From: Pyrinomonadaceae bacterium
Lineage (GTDB): Bacteria > Acidobacteriota > Blastocatellia > Pyrinomonadales > Pyrinomonadaceae
Assembly: GCA_013813825.1 (NCBI GenBank)
Contig: JACCRA010000146.1
Location: forward strand, 1-11,169
Direction: 5' to 3'
Length of the DNA: 11,169 bases
In this document: one piece after another, positions 5,933 to 11,169 of the stretch
Numbering within the stretch: the first letter of the stretch is position 1
Layout: every line of letters begins with the position of its first letter
Program-made: the position numbers and the translations under genes
The notes under the pieces: generated by a model
Told to the model about the DNA's origin: nothing
The model's database searches: none
Seen by the model: only the letters and a program-made list of their open reading frames with translations

Positions 5933-7036
5933 TTAGGTGATCGTGATCGGGAACAACTCGAAGGAGAGGAGAAAGACGATGAGCGTGAGCAAGGCAGCGA
6001 GGAGCCGCGTAGCGCCGAGGGGCTGCGCTTCGTCCATCGCCGGCGGGTGGCGCACGCGGAGCATGATGAATAGAAGGATCGCGTAGAGAAAGCCGCTTGG
6101 CGTGTGATGACGGGTCCAGCCGAGGACGGCGCTGGCGGCCATCACGGCGAACGCCGCGCGTCCTGCCCACCAATGTACGCGCGGACCCAAGACAGCGAAA
6201 ACGGCATGTCCTCCGTCGAGTTGTCCGACTGGTAGCAAGTTCAGACTCGTTACCAGCAGCCCGATCCACGCGGCCATGAACAGAGGGCTGATCGCTGCCG
6301 TCTCGATCGGCACGCCGAGCGCGCCGGCCAGCAGACGCAACAGCGGTTGCTCGTGAAAGATGATGCTGCCGGCCGCGACTGACGACGGTCCAGGCTGCGC
6401 CCACAGCACGGCGGCGATGGCGATGGGGACGATGACGATGAAGCCGGCGAGCGGCCCGGCGACGCCAATGTCGAAGAGTGCGCGGCGGTTCGGGATCGGC
6501 GACTTGATTTTGATGAATGCGCCGAACGTGCCGGCGAGAAAAAGCGGCGGGGCGGGCAGGAAGAAGGGCAGTGTCGCGTCCACGCCGTAGCGGCGGCAGG
6601 CGATGTAGTGGCCGGCCTCATGCGCTAAAAGAATCGACAGCAGCGCGACCGCGAACGTCATGCCTTGTGCCAGCAAATCGGGACGCGCGGCGGCATGTTT
6701 AATAAGCGCCCAGACTGCGGAGAGATAAACGGCCGGAAGGTAGGAAAGGTAATCGATCCACTCGACAGGCGGGGCGATCTCCGGCTCGCTGAGTTGGCTG
6801 AAGTCAGCGGAGAGCATGACGCCCGAGAGCGTCGCCGTTAGAAAAGTCAGCAGGAACAGTCCCGCGTGTCGCCCCCACGCGCGCGCGGTCGGTCGCTTAG
6901 AAACCGCGCCGGGTGGCAGGTGTCGAGTGACGGATGCATGAGCCGGAAATGGTAAAAGCGAAGCGGCTCTTCCGCGCGCTCCGCTTGGCTGGTGGTTGGC
7001 TGACGCCCCCTCTGCGATCTGCTCGTCACTCGTCAC
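5933..7036 (-). CDS. Site-2 protease family intramembrane zinc metalloprotease (M50)
   Basis: A multi-pass membrane metalloprotease that cuts substrates within the bilayer, as in regulated intramembrane proteolysis. The zinc motif is LLAHEAGHYIACRRYG with H139, E140 and H143. The third-ligand motif is NLLPVGQLDGGH with D274. PFFLPAPP, GTFGAFIKIKSPIPNRRALFD and GVAGPLAGF match the EGY-like branch found in cyanobacteria, plants and several bacterial phyla; no PDZ domain is present. A first membrane segment, LFLLTFLTATLSGVM (about 60-74), also fits that branch. The start is uncertain: GTG at 7036 lies inside the right arm of repeat element E5, and no ATG, GTG or TTG occurs in frame between the element and residue 74. 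Starting at M74 would delete the conserved first segment, so the repeat-encoded N-terminus (about 41 residues) is probably translated. The gene begins 19 bp after HU, so the two are likely co-transcribed. Confidence 0.92.
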   Translation of the reverse strand: MTSDEQIAEGASANHQPSGARGRAASLLPFPAHASVTRHLPPGAVSKRPTARAWGRHAGLFLLTFLTATLSGVMLSADFSQLSEPEIAPPVEWIDYLSYLPAVYLSAVWALIKHAAARPDLLAQGMTFAVALLSILLAHEAGHYIACRRYGVDATLPFFLPAPPLFLAGTFGAFIKIKSPIPNRRALFDIGVAGPLAGFIVIVPIAIAAVLWAQPGPSSVAAGSIIFHEQPLLRLLAGALGVPIETAAISPLFMAAWIGLLVTSLNLLPVGQLDGGHAVFAVLGPRVHWWAGRAAFAVMAASAVLGWTRHHTPSGFLYAILLFIMLRVRHPPAMDEAQPLGATRLLAALLTLIVFLLSFELFPITIT

Positions 7037-7050
7037 TTGTCACTCGTCAC
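6913..7050. repeat. Heptamer fold-back element E5 (overlaps the start of the S2P gene)
   Basis: Positions 7023-7050 are four 7-bp units, three TCGTCAC and one TTGTCAC. Positions 6913-6933 are three units of the type GTGACGG or GTGTCGA, the approximate reverse complement (about 17 of 21 in the best register). The roughly 90-nt apical region contains GTAAAAGCGAAGCGGCTCTT (6952-6971), which resembles the cores of E1 and E6 on the same strand. Unlike the others, this element lies mostly inside a reading frame: the first 41 or so codons of the site-2 protease. Confidence 0.65.
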
Positions 7051-7055
7051 CGTTC

Positions 7056-7400
7056 TTAAAATTCCGGCAGCCGCGGTGCGGCTTCGGGCGCGGCGGTGTC
7101 GTGCAGATCGGAGTTGTCGTCTTCGGCCTCAAAGCCGTGGGCTTGAAGTTCCTTGCCGGGCTTGAAGCGGATGGTCATGCCCGAAGGGATGGCGACTTCT
7201 TCGCCGGTGCGCGGGTTGCGCCCCACGCCGCGCTTACGCGGCTTGACGACGAAGACGCCGAAGCCGCGCAGTTCAATGCGCTCGCCGCGCGCCAGCGCCT
7301 CTTTCATCGAATGAAAGAGGGCATCCACGGCCTGCTCGGCCTTCATCTTCGGGACGCCCGTGCGATCCGCGACGCGGTTGACGATGTCGAGTTTGATCAC
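7056..7400 (-). CDS. HU/IHF-family DNA-binding protein with acidic C-terminal tail
   Basis: A nucleoid-associated protein of the HU/IHF family, which bends DNA as a dimer. Residues 1-88 make a full-length HU fold: MIKLDIVNRVADRTG opens helix 1; RIELRGFGVFVVKPRKRGVG (41-60) and RNPRTGEEVAIPSG (61-74) form the beta arm, with P63 the intercalating proline; IRFKPGKEL ends the domain. Typical HU proteins are about 90 residues, but this one has 114. The extra 25 residues contain the acidic run EAEDDNSD and end PRLPEF; the extension is acidic, unlike the Lys-rich tails of some actinobacterial HU proteins. The start is GTG at 7400 with AGGAG 4 nt upstream; a nearby ATG is out of frame and stops at once. 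The assignment to HU rather than an IHF subunit rests on the single gene and is not certain. Confidence 0.93.
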   Translation of the reverse strand: MIKLDIVNRVADRTGVPKMKAEQAVDALFHSMKEALARGERIELRGFGVFVVKPRKRGVGRNPRTGEEVAIPSGMTIRFKPGKELQAHGFEAEDDNSDLHDTAAPEAAPRLPEF

Positions 7401-7452
7401 GCTGCTCCTGTTGCCTCCATCTCACAAAACGCGCCCTCGAAAATGTTCAAGC

Positions 7453-7582
7453 AAGCGTTCAGCGTTCAGCTATCAGCCAGTCACCTGCGGTGCGGCTCGT
7501 TCATCTTCGCGCTTCGTGTCTGGGGGCGCCGCGCGAGTTATCTTGTTTTCGCTGAAAGCTGAAAGCCGATGGCTGAACGCTT
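7453..7582. repeat. Heptamer fold-back element E4 (leader of the HU gene)
   Basis: AAGC followed by units GTTCAGC, GTTCAGC and TATCAGC (7453-7477) faces units GCTGAAA (twice), GCCGATG, GCTGAAC and then GCTT (7551-7582). The outer 11 bp, AAGCGTTCAGC, pair perfectly; over 25 positions about 21 match in the 7-bp register. The apical region is about 70 nt and GC-rich. It lies between the predicted HU promoter (7631-7660) and the HU start, so it should be transcribed as part of the HU 5' leader. Confidence 0.7.
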
Positions 7583-7630
7583 ACAATGTTAAAGCCTAGT
7601 CAGCAAGCGCGTTACCCATTACCTGAGCCG

Positions 7631-7660
7631 ATAATAGAGACGCGCCGCAAAGCCTGTCAA
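7631..7660 (-). promoter_or_regulatory. Sigma70-like promoter for the HU gene
   Basis: Read on the minus strand: TTGACA (7660-7655), an 18-bp spacer, then TATTAT (7636-7631). The -35 is perfect and the -10 is one base from consensus. It would start transcription near 7624, giving an HU leader of about 220 nt that contains element E4. Confidence 0.65.
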
Positions 7661-7693
7661 GGATGAGCCGTGGCGAGCCTCCGAGTCCTCGCG

Positions 7694-7723
7694 TTGACAA
7701 AGCGCGCGGCGGGCGGCTAACCT
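7694..7723 (+). promoter_or_regulatory. Sigma70-like promoter for lepB
   Basis: TTGACA (7694-7699), an 18-bp spacer, then TAACCT (7718-7723), which keeps the most conserved T, A and final T of the -10 box. The predicted start near 7730 is about 40 nt before the lepB ATG. It lies back to back with the HU promoter, the two -35 boxes being 33 bp apart. Confidence 0.5.
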
Positions 7724-7770
7724 CGATTTTCGCTTCCCCGATGCATTAACTAGTGAAGAATTAAGAGCTT

Positions 7771-8469
7771 ATGTTCAGACGTAAAAGCCGCAGCCCGGCC
7801 TTCGGCGACATCTCCTCCGCTGACGATCGCGGCATCGAAGTGCAACACCTTGACCTCGAATCGCGGCGCCACTTCTGGGCTGAGTCGCGCTTGCTGGCGC
7901 GCGATCTGGTCTTCGCCCTGATGGTTGCCGCCCTCTTCATCGTCTTTGTCGTTCAGCCGGTCAAGGTCGAAGGCACGTCAATGCTGCCGCGCCTGCATGA
8001 CGGCGAGCGTATCTTCGTCAACAAACTCGTTTACTATCACTGGCCGAAGCTGGAGCGCGGCGACATCGTCGTCTTCTGGTTCCCGGACGACCCAGACAAG
8101 AGTTATATCAAGCGCGTCATCGGTTTGCCCGGCGAGTTAGTTGACGTGCGCGAAGGCCGCATCCGCGTCAACGGGCAGGAGTTGAACGAGCCGTATCTCG
8201 ATCCGCAGTTGAACCTCGCGCGCCTCAACCACCCGCCCACCGTCGTTAAGCCGCATTATTATTTTGTGATGGGCGACAACCGCGATCATTCGAGTGACTC
8301 GCGCTTCTGGGGATTGGTTCCTGAAAAATATATCTATGGCAAGGCGCTGCTGCGCTACTGGCCGCTCTCCGAGGCCAACATCATCTCGCATGAGACGGAT
8401 TACGCGCTGACCGCGCCCGACCCCAACGCACCCGTCCCCAACTCCGTCGAGACGGAGGAAGAACCTTAA
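7771..8469 (+). CDS. lepB: Signal peptidase I
   Basis: A 232-residue type I signal peptidase, the serine protease that removes signal peptides from exported proteins at the outer face of the cytoplasmic membrane. A cytoplasmic N-terminal stretch of about 43 residues precedes a single membrane anchor at about 44-61 (RDLVFALMVAALFIVFVV). Box B, VEGTSMLPRLHDG, supplies the nucleophile S70. Box D, RGDIVVFWFPDD then YIKRVIGLPGE, supplies the general base K114. Box E, GDNRDHSSDSRFWG, is intact. The C-terminus is an acidic, Pro-rich tail. Length and architecture are usual for the family. An AAGAG lies just before the ATG. It is the first gene of a probable lepB-TPR-carA unit behind the promoter at 7694-7723. 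Many bacteria carry several lepB paralogues, so this may not be the only one. Confidence 0.96.
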   Translation: MFRRKSRSPAFGDISSADDRGIEVQHLDLESRRHFWAESRLLARDLVFALMVAALFIVFVVQPVKVEGTSMLPRLHDGERIFVNKLVYYHWPKLERGDIVVFWFPDDPDKSYIKRVIGLPGELVDVREGRIRVNGQELNEPYLDPQLNLARLNHPPTVVKPHYYFVMGDNRDHSSDSRFWGLVPEKYIYGKALLRYWPLSEANIISHETDYALTAPDPNAPVPNSVETEEEP

Positions 8470-8470
8470 A

Positions 8471-8560
8471 GGCAGTGAGCAGTAGGCAGTAAGCAGTTAA
8501 AAACAAATTGCTTCGCTTGCTCGCTGTTCACTGCTCACTGCCTACTGCTCACTGCTCATT
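8471..8560. repeat. Heptamer fold-back element E6 (fills the lepB-TPR gap)
   Basis: The clearest element in the window. The left arm (8472-8499) is four units of the form GCAGTGA, each differing by one or two bases. The right arm (8528-8555) is four units of the form TCACTGC or CTACTGC. Paired outer to inner in strict register, 26 of 28 positions match: GCAGTAG pairs exactly with CTACTGC, and the innermost pair is also exact apart from one base. The apex contains TTAAAAACAAATTGCTTCGC (8497-8516). It begins two bases after the lepB stop and ends six bases before the next ATG. Confidence 0.88.
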
Positions 8561-8565
8561 AAACG

Positions 8566-9870
8566 ATGATCGACTGGTTGAGGCCGCTACTCTTGATGTT
8601 TTACGCGCCGGCGCGCGGGTTGGGCGAAGCGCGCGAGGGCGTGTCGTTGCGCGGTGCCGCGTTGCTGGCCTTGTTAATGCTCGGCGGGTTGTTGTTGTTT
8701 ACGCAGTGGCCCTACTTCGGCTCCTCGTTCGCTCCGTGGAATGCCTTCGTGGCCGTCAGGATGCTAATTAGTTCGGCCGGCTTACTGCTCTTTCTGGCGT
8801 TGGTGTTTGTGCCCCTGCTGATTGTTTTCGCCAACCTGTTCGACCGGCGCGCGAGCGTCGGGCTGGCGTTGCGGCAGGAGTACCCAGCGGTGGCAACGGC
8901 CATCAGCTACGCACTGGCGGCGGCTGTGGTAGTGGGTTTCGTGGCGGTCGCGGCGGCACGTTACAGCGGCGTTGAAGCTTGGTTTCAGCACGGGTCCCGG
9001 CAATTCTTTGAATTGGGGATCGCGCAAAATCAGGTGTCCCCGGAAGTGGCGACGCTACTCATGGAGCAGTCGGAGTTGACGGGAAGTTTGATGCTGATGC
9101 TGTCGGCGATGCTGCCACCGTTTGCGCTCTGGGCGGTGGCTGCGGCGCGCGAGGCGTTGCGTCTGACATGGGGGCGGGCGGTGGTGGTCGTCGTTGCGAG
9201 CGGCGTACTAACGATTACCATCTCGCCGATCATCTCTTTCCTCAGCGCACTCCTCGCCTCGCCGTTCCTGCTCGTCCTCCTCGTCCTGTTTCTGCGCGGC
9301 TACCTCAATGAGTTGGCGGGTCACCAGCGCGCCCGCGCCGCCTTCAAGCAGAACCTTGAAGCGGCGACTCTCAACCCGGCCGACTCTTCGGCGCATTACA
9401 ACCTCGGCCTGCTCTACCTGCAACGTAAGGAAGTGAACGAGGCGCGCGACCGCTTCCGCCGCGCCATCGAGATCGACGCCGACGAGATCGACGCCCATTA
9501 CCAACTTGGCCGCATCAGCCGCGAGCAGGGGCGTGACGCCGACGCCATCAAGCACTTCGAGCAAGTGGTCGAGCGCGACGACCGTCACGCGCAGCACGAA
9601 GTATGGCGCGAGATCGGTGCCACCTACCTCGCCGCCGGCCAATTCGCCGACGCCCGCGACGCGCTCGCACGCTTCCTCGACCGCCGCGAGAACGATCCCG
9701 AAGGCTTGTATCTGATGGGGCGCTCTCTGGCCGGCCTGCATTTGCCCGGCGACGCCGCCGCCGCGATGCGTGCCTGCATCGAAGCCGTCAAGACCGCGCC
9801 CGCTTATAAATACCGCGCCGAGAAACGCTGGCTCAACGAAGCGCAGCAGTTTTTGCGCTCACAGGCGTGA
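8566..9870 (+). CDS. Yip1-like membrane domain fused to TPR repeats
   Basis: A 434-residue membrane protein with two parts. The N-terminal 245 residues open with a Yip1-type segment (LLLMFYAPARGLGEAREG) and hold about five hydrophobic segments, near 30-46, 64-90, 106-130, 172-197 and 206-245. From about 260 on there are at least four tetratricopeptide-like repeats: the first two read SSAHYNLGLLYLQRKEVNEA and IDAHYQLGRISREQGRDADA, and later ones include EIGATYLAAGQFADARDALA and LYLMGRSLAGLHLPGDAAAA. TPRs bind protein partners, so a membrane-anchored assembly or quality-control role is reasonable, but no specific function can be assigned. No Shine-Dalgarno is visible: the right arm of E6 and then TTAAACG lead straight into the ATG. 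It lies between lepB and carA and may be co-transcribed with both. Confidence 0.85.
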   Translation: MIDWLRPLLLMFYAPARGLGEAREGVSLRGAALLALLMLGGLLLFTQWPYFGSSFAPWNAFVAVRMLISSAGLLLFLALVFVPLLIVFANLFDRRASVGLALRQEYPAVATAISYALAAAVVVGFVAVAAARYSGVEAWFQHGSRQFFELGIAQNQVSPEVATLLMEQSELTGSLMLMLSAMLPPFALWAVAAAREALRLTWGRAVVVVVASGVLTITISPIISFLSALLASPFLLVLLVLFLRGYLNELAGHQRARAAFKQNLEAATLNPADSSAHYNLGLLYLQRKEVNEARDRFRRAIEIDADEIDAHYQLGRISREQGRDADAIKHFEQVVERDDRHAQHEVWREIGATYLAAGQFADARDALARFLDRRENDPEGLYLMGRSLAGLHLPGDAAAAMRACIEAVKTAPAYKYRAEKRWLNEAQQFLRSQA

Positions 9871-9882
9871 TCGGTCACGCCT
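9863..9882 (+). other. Hairpin spanning the TPR gene stop, before carA
   Basis: AGGCGTGA (9863-9870) and TCACGCCT (9875-9882) are perfect inverted repeats around TCGG, a stable tetraloop-sized turn. The TGA stop is part of the left arm. GATTTAGTTC follows, a poor T-tract, so it could be a weak terminator, an attenuator ahead of carA or simply an end-of-cistron hairpin. Confidence 0.45.
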
Positions 9883-9895
9883 GATTTAGTTCACA

Positions 9896-11008
9896 ATGGC
9901 GGACATCAACATTAAACCGGCGCTACTCGCGCTGGAGGACGGCCGCACGTTTCGCGGGCGCGCATGGGGCGCGGAGGGCGAAGTGTGCGGCGAGATGGTC
10001 TTTAACACGTCGATGTCGGGCTATCAGGAAGTCCTCACCGATCCGTCCTACGCGGGGCAGATCGTGTGCATGACCTATCCGCTCATCGGCAACTACGGCG
10101 TAAACGAACAAGACGCGGAGTCGGCCCGGCCATGGGTCGAAGGTTTCGTGGTGCGCGAAGCGAGCCGGACGGCGTCAAACTGGCGAGCCGAGGAGACGCT
10201 CGATGCGTACCTCAAGCGTTGGCGCGTCGTCGCTATCGATCACATCGATACGCGCTCTCTGGTGCGGCACATCCGGGATCGGGGCGCGATGCGGGCGTGT
10301 CTCTCAAGCGTCGATCTGGACGCGGAGAGTTTGATCGCGAAAGCGCGGGCGGCGGAGCGGATGGAAAATCGGGAACTGGCGAGCGTCGTCACGACCGCGC
10401 AGGCCTACGAAGTACCGGCGGAAGGCGCGGAGCGTTTTCACGTCGTCTGCTATGACTTCGGCGTTAAGATGACTTCCCTGCGCGAGTTCGCGCGGCTGGG
10501 CTGCCGCGTGACGGTAGTGCCCGCCGCGACGCCGGCGGCGAGCGCTCTGGCTTTGCAACCCGACGGCATCTTCCTCTCGAACGGACCGGGCGATCCGGCG
10601 TCGATGACGCAGGTGGTGGAAGAGATTCGCCGCGTCGCCGAATCCGGCGTCCCGATCTTCGGCATTTGCTTCGGCCATCAACTGCTGGGTCGCGCTTTCG
10701 GCGGCCAGACCTATAAGCTCCGCTTCGGCCACCGTGGCGGCAACCAGCCGGTACGAGACAATTTGACCGGCGCGATTGAGATCACCTCGCACAATCACGG
10801 CTTCGCGGTCCGGGCCGAGAGTTTGCCGCCCGAGATGGAAGTCACGCACGTCAACCTCAATGATGACTGCGTCGAAGGCATGAGCCACCGGCTCTTGCCG
10901 ATCATCTCCGTCCAATATCACCCGGAAGCCGCGCCGGGCCCGCACGACGCCGCCCACCACTTCCTCCGCTTCATCGAACTGATGGAAAAAGCCGGTGCCG
11001 GAAGTTAG
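9896..11008 (+). CDS. carA: Carbamoyl-phosphate synthase small subunit (glutaminase)
   Basis: The small subunit releases ammonia from glutamine and channels it to CarB, which makes carbamoyl phosphate for pyrimidine and arginine synthesis. The 370 residues comprise the N-terminal CPSase small-chain domain ([54 protein letters not shown]) and a class I glutamine amidotransferase domain from about 181. The catalytic triad is C258 in [10 protein letters not shown] with H342 and E344 in QYHPE, matching E. coli C269, H353 and E355. FLSNGPGDP is also present. Length is normal. It begins 25 bp after the TPR gene and lacks an obvious Shine-Dalgarno; a hairpin sits just ahead. carB is not visible in the 161 bp left in the window, though it may lie further on. 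Confidence 0.96.
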   Translation: MADINIKPALLALEDGRTFRGRAWGAEGEVCGEMVFNTSMSGYQEVLTDPSYAGQIVCMTYPLIGNYGVNEQDAESARPWVEGFVVREASRTASNWRAEETLDAYLKRWRVVAIDHIDTRSLVRHIRDRGAMRACLSSVDLDAESLIAKARAAERMENRELASVVTTAQAYEVPAEGAERFHVVCYDFGVKMTSLREFARLGCRVTVVPAATPAASALALQPDGIFLSNGPGDPASMTQVVEEIRRVAESGVPIFGICFGHQLLGRAFGGQTYKLRFGHRGGNQPVRDNLTGAIEITSHNHGFAVRAESLPPEMEVTHVNLNDDCVEGMSHRLLPIISVQYHPEAAPGPHDAAHHFLRFIELMEKAGAGS

Positions 11009-11091
11009 AGGAAACGTGTACAGGCCAGTGCCGCTTACAGCGCGTGCGGGCTTGCTTGTGTGGCCGGAGCCGCGCCAGTGAAATTCAAGTT

Positions 11092-11143
11092 ACGAAATGA
11101 CATGAAAATAAAAACCTCTTCGCGTCGTTTCGTGTCATTTCGT
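11092..11143. repeat. Fold-back element E7 downstream of carA
   Basis: ACGAAATGACATGAAA (11092-11107) pairs with TTTCGTGTCATTTCGT (11128-11143) at 15 of 16 positions around a 20-nt apex that includes AAAAACCTCTTCGCG. Read on the minus strand, 11115-11147 resembles 2238-2270 (E2). It is the only feature in the 161 bp after carA, where no gene is supported. The following ATAAATTTTTAAC gives a short T-run, so on the plus strand it could double as a terminator for carA. Confidence 0.75.
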
Positions 11144-11169
11144 GGATAAATTTTTAACTCCTTCAGTTG

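Noticed and set aside
7023..7050. A CRISPR array suggested by the tandem units here and at 8472-8555
   Set aside because: The repeats are 7 bp with no spacers between them, arms are inverted, and no cas gene is present.
8471..8560. An intrinsic terminator after lepB
   Set aside because: The stem is long, AT-mixed and has a 28-nt apex, and no T-run follows the right arm, so it is better described as a repeat element.
9208..9741. A 177-codon minus-strand frame within the TPR gene
   Set aside because: It is the antisense shadow of the TPR repeats and has no ribosome binding site or family motif.
10304..10960. A 218-codon open frame on the minus strand within carA
   Set aside because: It lies wholly antisense to the carA amidotransferase domain and shows no recognisable motif.
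1..11169. tRNA, rRNA, integrase or transposase genes marking a mobile region
   Set aside because: No such gene or boundary was recognised on either strand; the gene content looks like core chromosome.

Overview
The window is a GC-rich stretch of bacterial chromosome made of housekeeping and envelope genes. No phage, plasmid or transposase gene is visible. The site-2 protease style, the Yip1-TPR membrane protein, the stand-alone YacG and the spacers packed with heptamer repeats suggest an Acidobacteriota-like organism, perhaps Blastocatellia. That placement is an inference from protein style only and is weak.

Layout. From 1 to 3380 everything lies on the minus strand. Read in transcription order it is: a Crp/Fnr-family regulator, the small zinc protein YacG, a TlpA/ResA-like thioredoxin lipoprotein, a second membrane-anchored thioredoxin-fold protein, and the first 200 residues of pyruvate kinase, cut by the window edge. 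A 315-bp divergent spacer follows. On the plus strand come a REC-GGDEF response regulator (diguanylate cyclase) and an unrecognised Ala/Arg/Glu-rich coiled-coil membrane protein. A bidirectional terminator hairpin (5812-5846) separates this pair from two convergent minus-strand genes: a site-2 metalloprotease, with an HU-like protein upstream of it. HU and signal peptidase I diverge from a 370-bp spacer with two good sigma70-like promoters. Signal peptidase I is followed on the plus strand by a Yip1-like/TPR membrane protein and carA.

The coding content is mostly ordinary. The spacers are not. At least five, probably seven or eight, contain the same kind of object: two arms built from imperfect tandem 7-bp units, the second arm being the reverse complement of the first, around a 20-90 nt apical region. 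The unit differs completely between loci (GAGGTCA, GTTCAGC, GTGACGA, GCAGTGA and others), while the 7-bp period and the arm-to-arm match persist. Three share a related apical core beginning GTAAAA or GTTAAAA. These elements intrude into genes: one carries the stop codon of the GGDEF gene, one encodes the only available N-terminus of the site-2 protease, one lies in the probable HU leader, and one fills the whole lepB-TPR gap, leaving no visible ribosome binding site.

Functional links are modest. Secreted-protein maturation and membrane proteolysis (LepB, S2P) and envelope thiol chemistry (two thioredoxin-fold proteins) dominate, with signalling (Crp-like, c-di-GMP) and central metabolism (pyk, carA) alongside.
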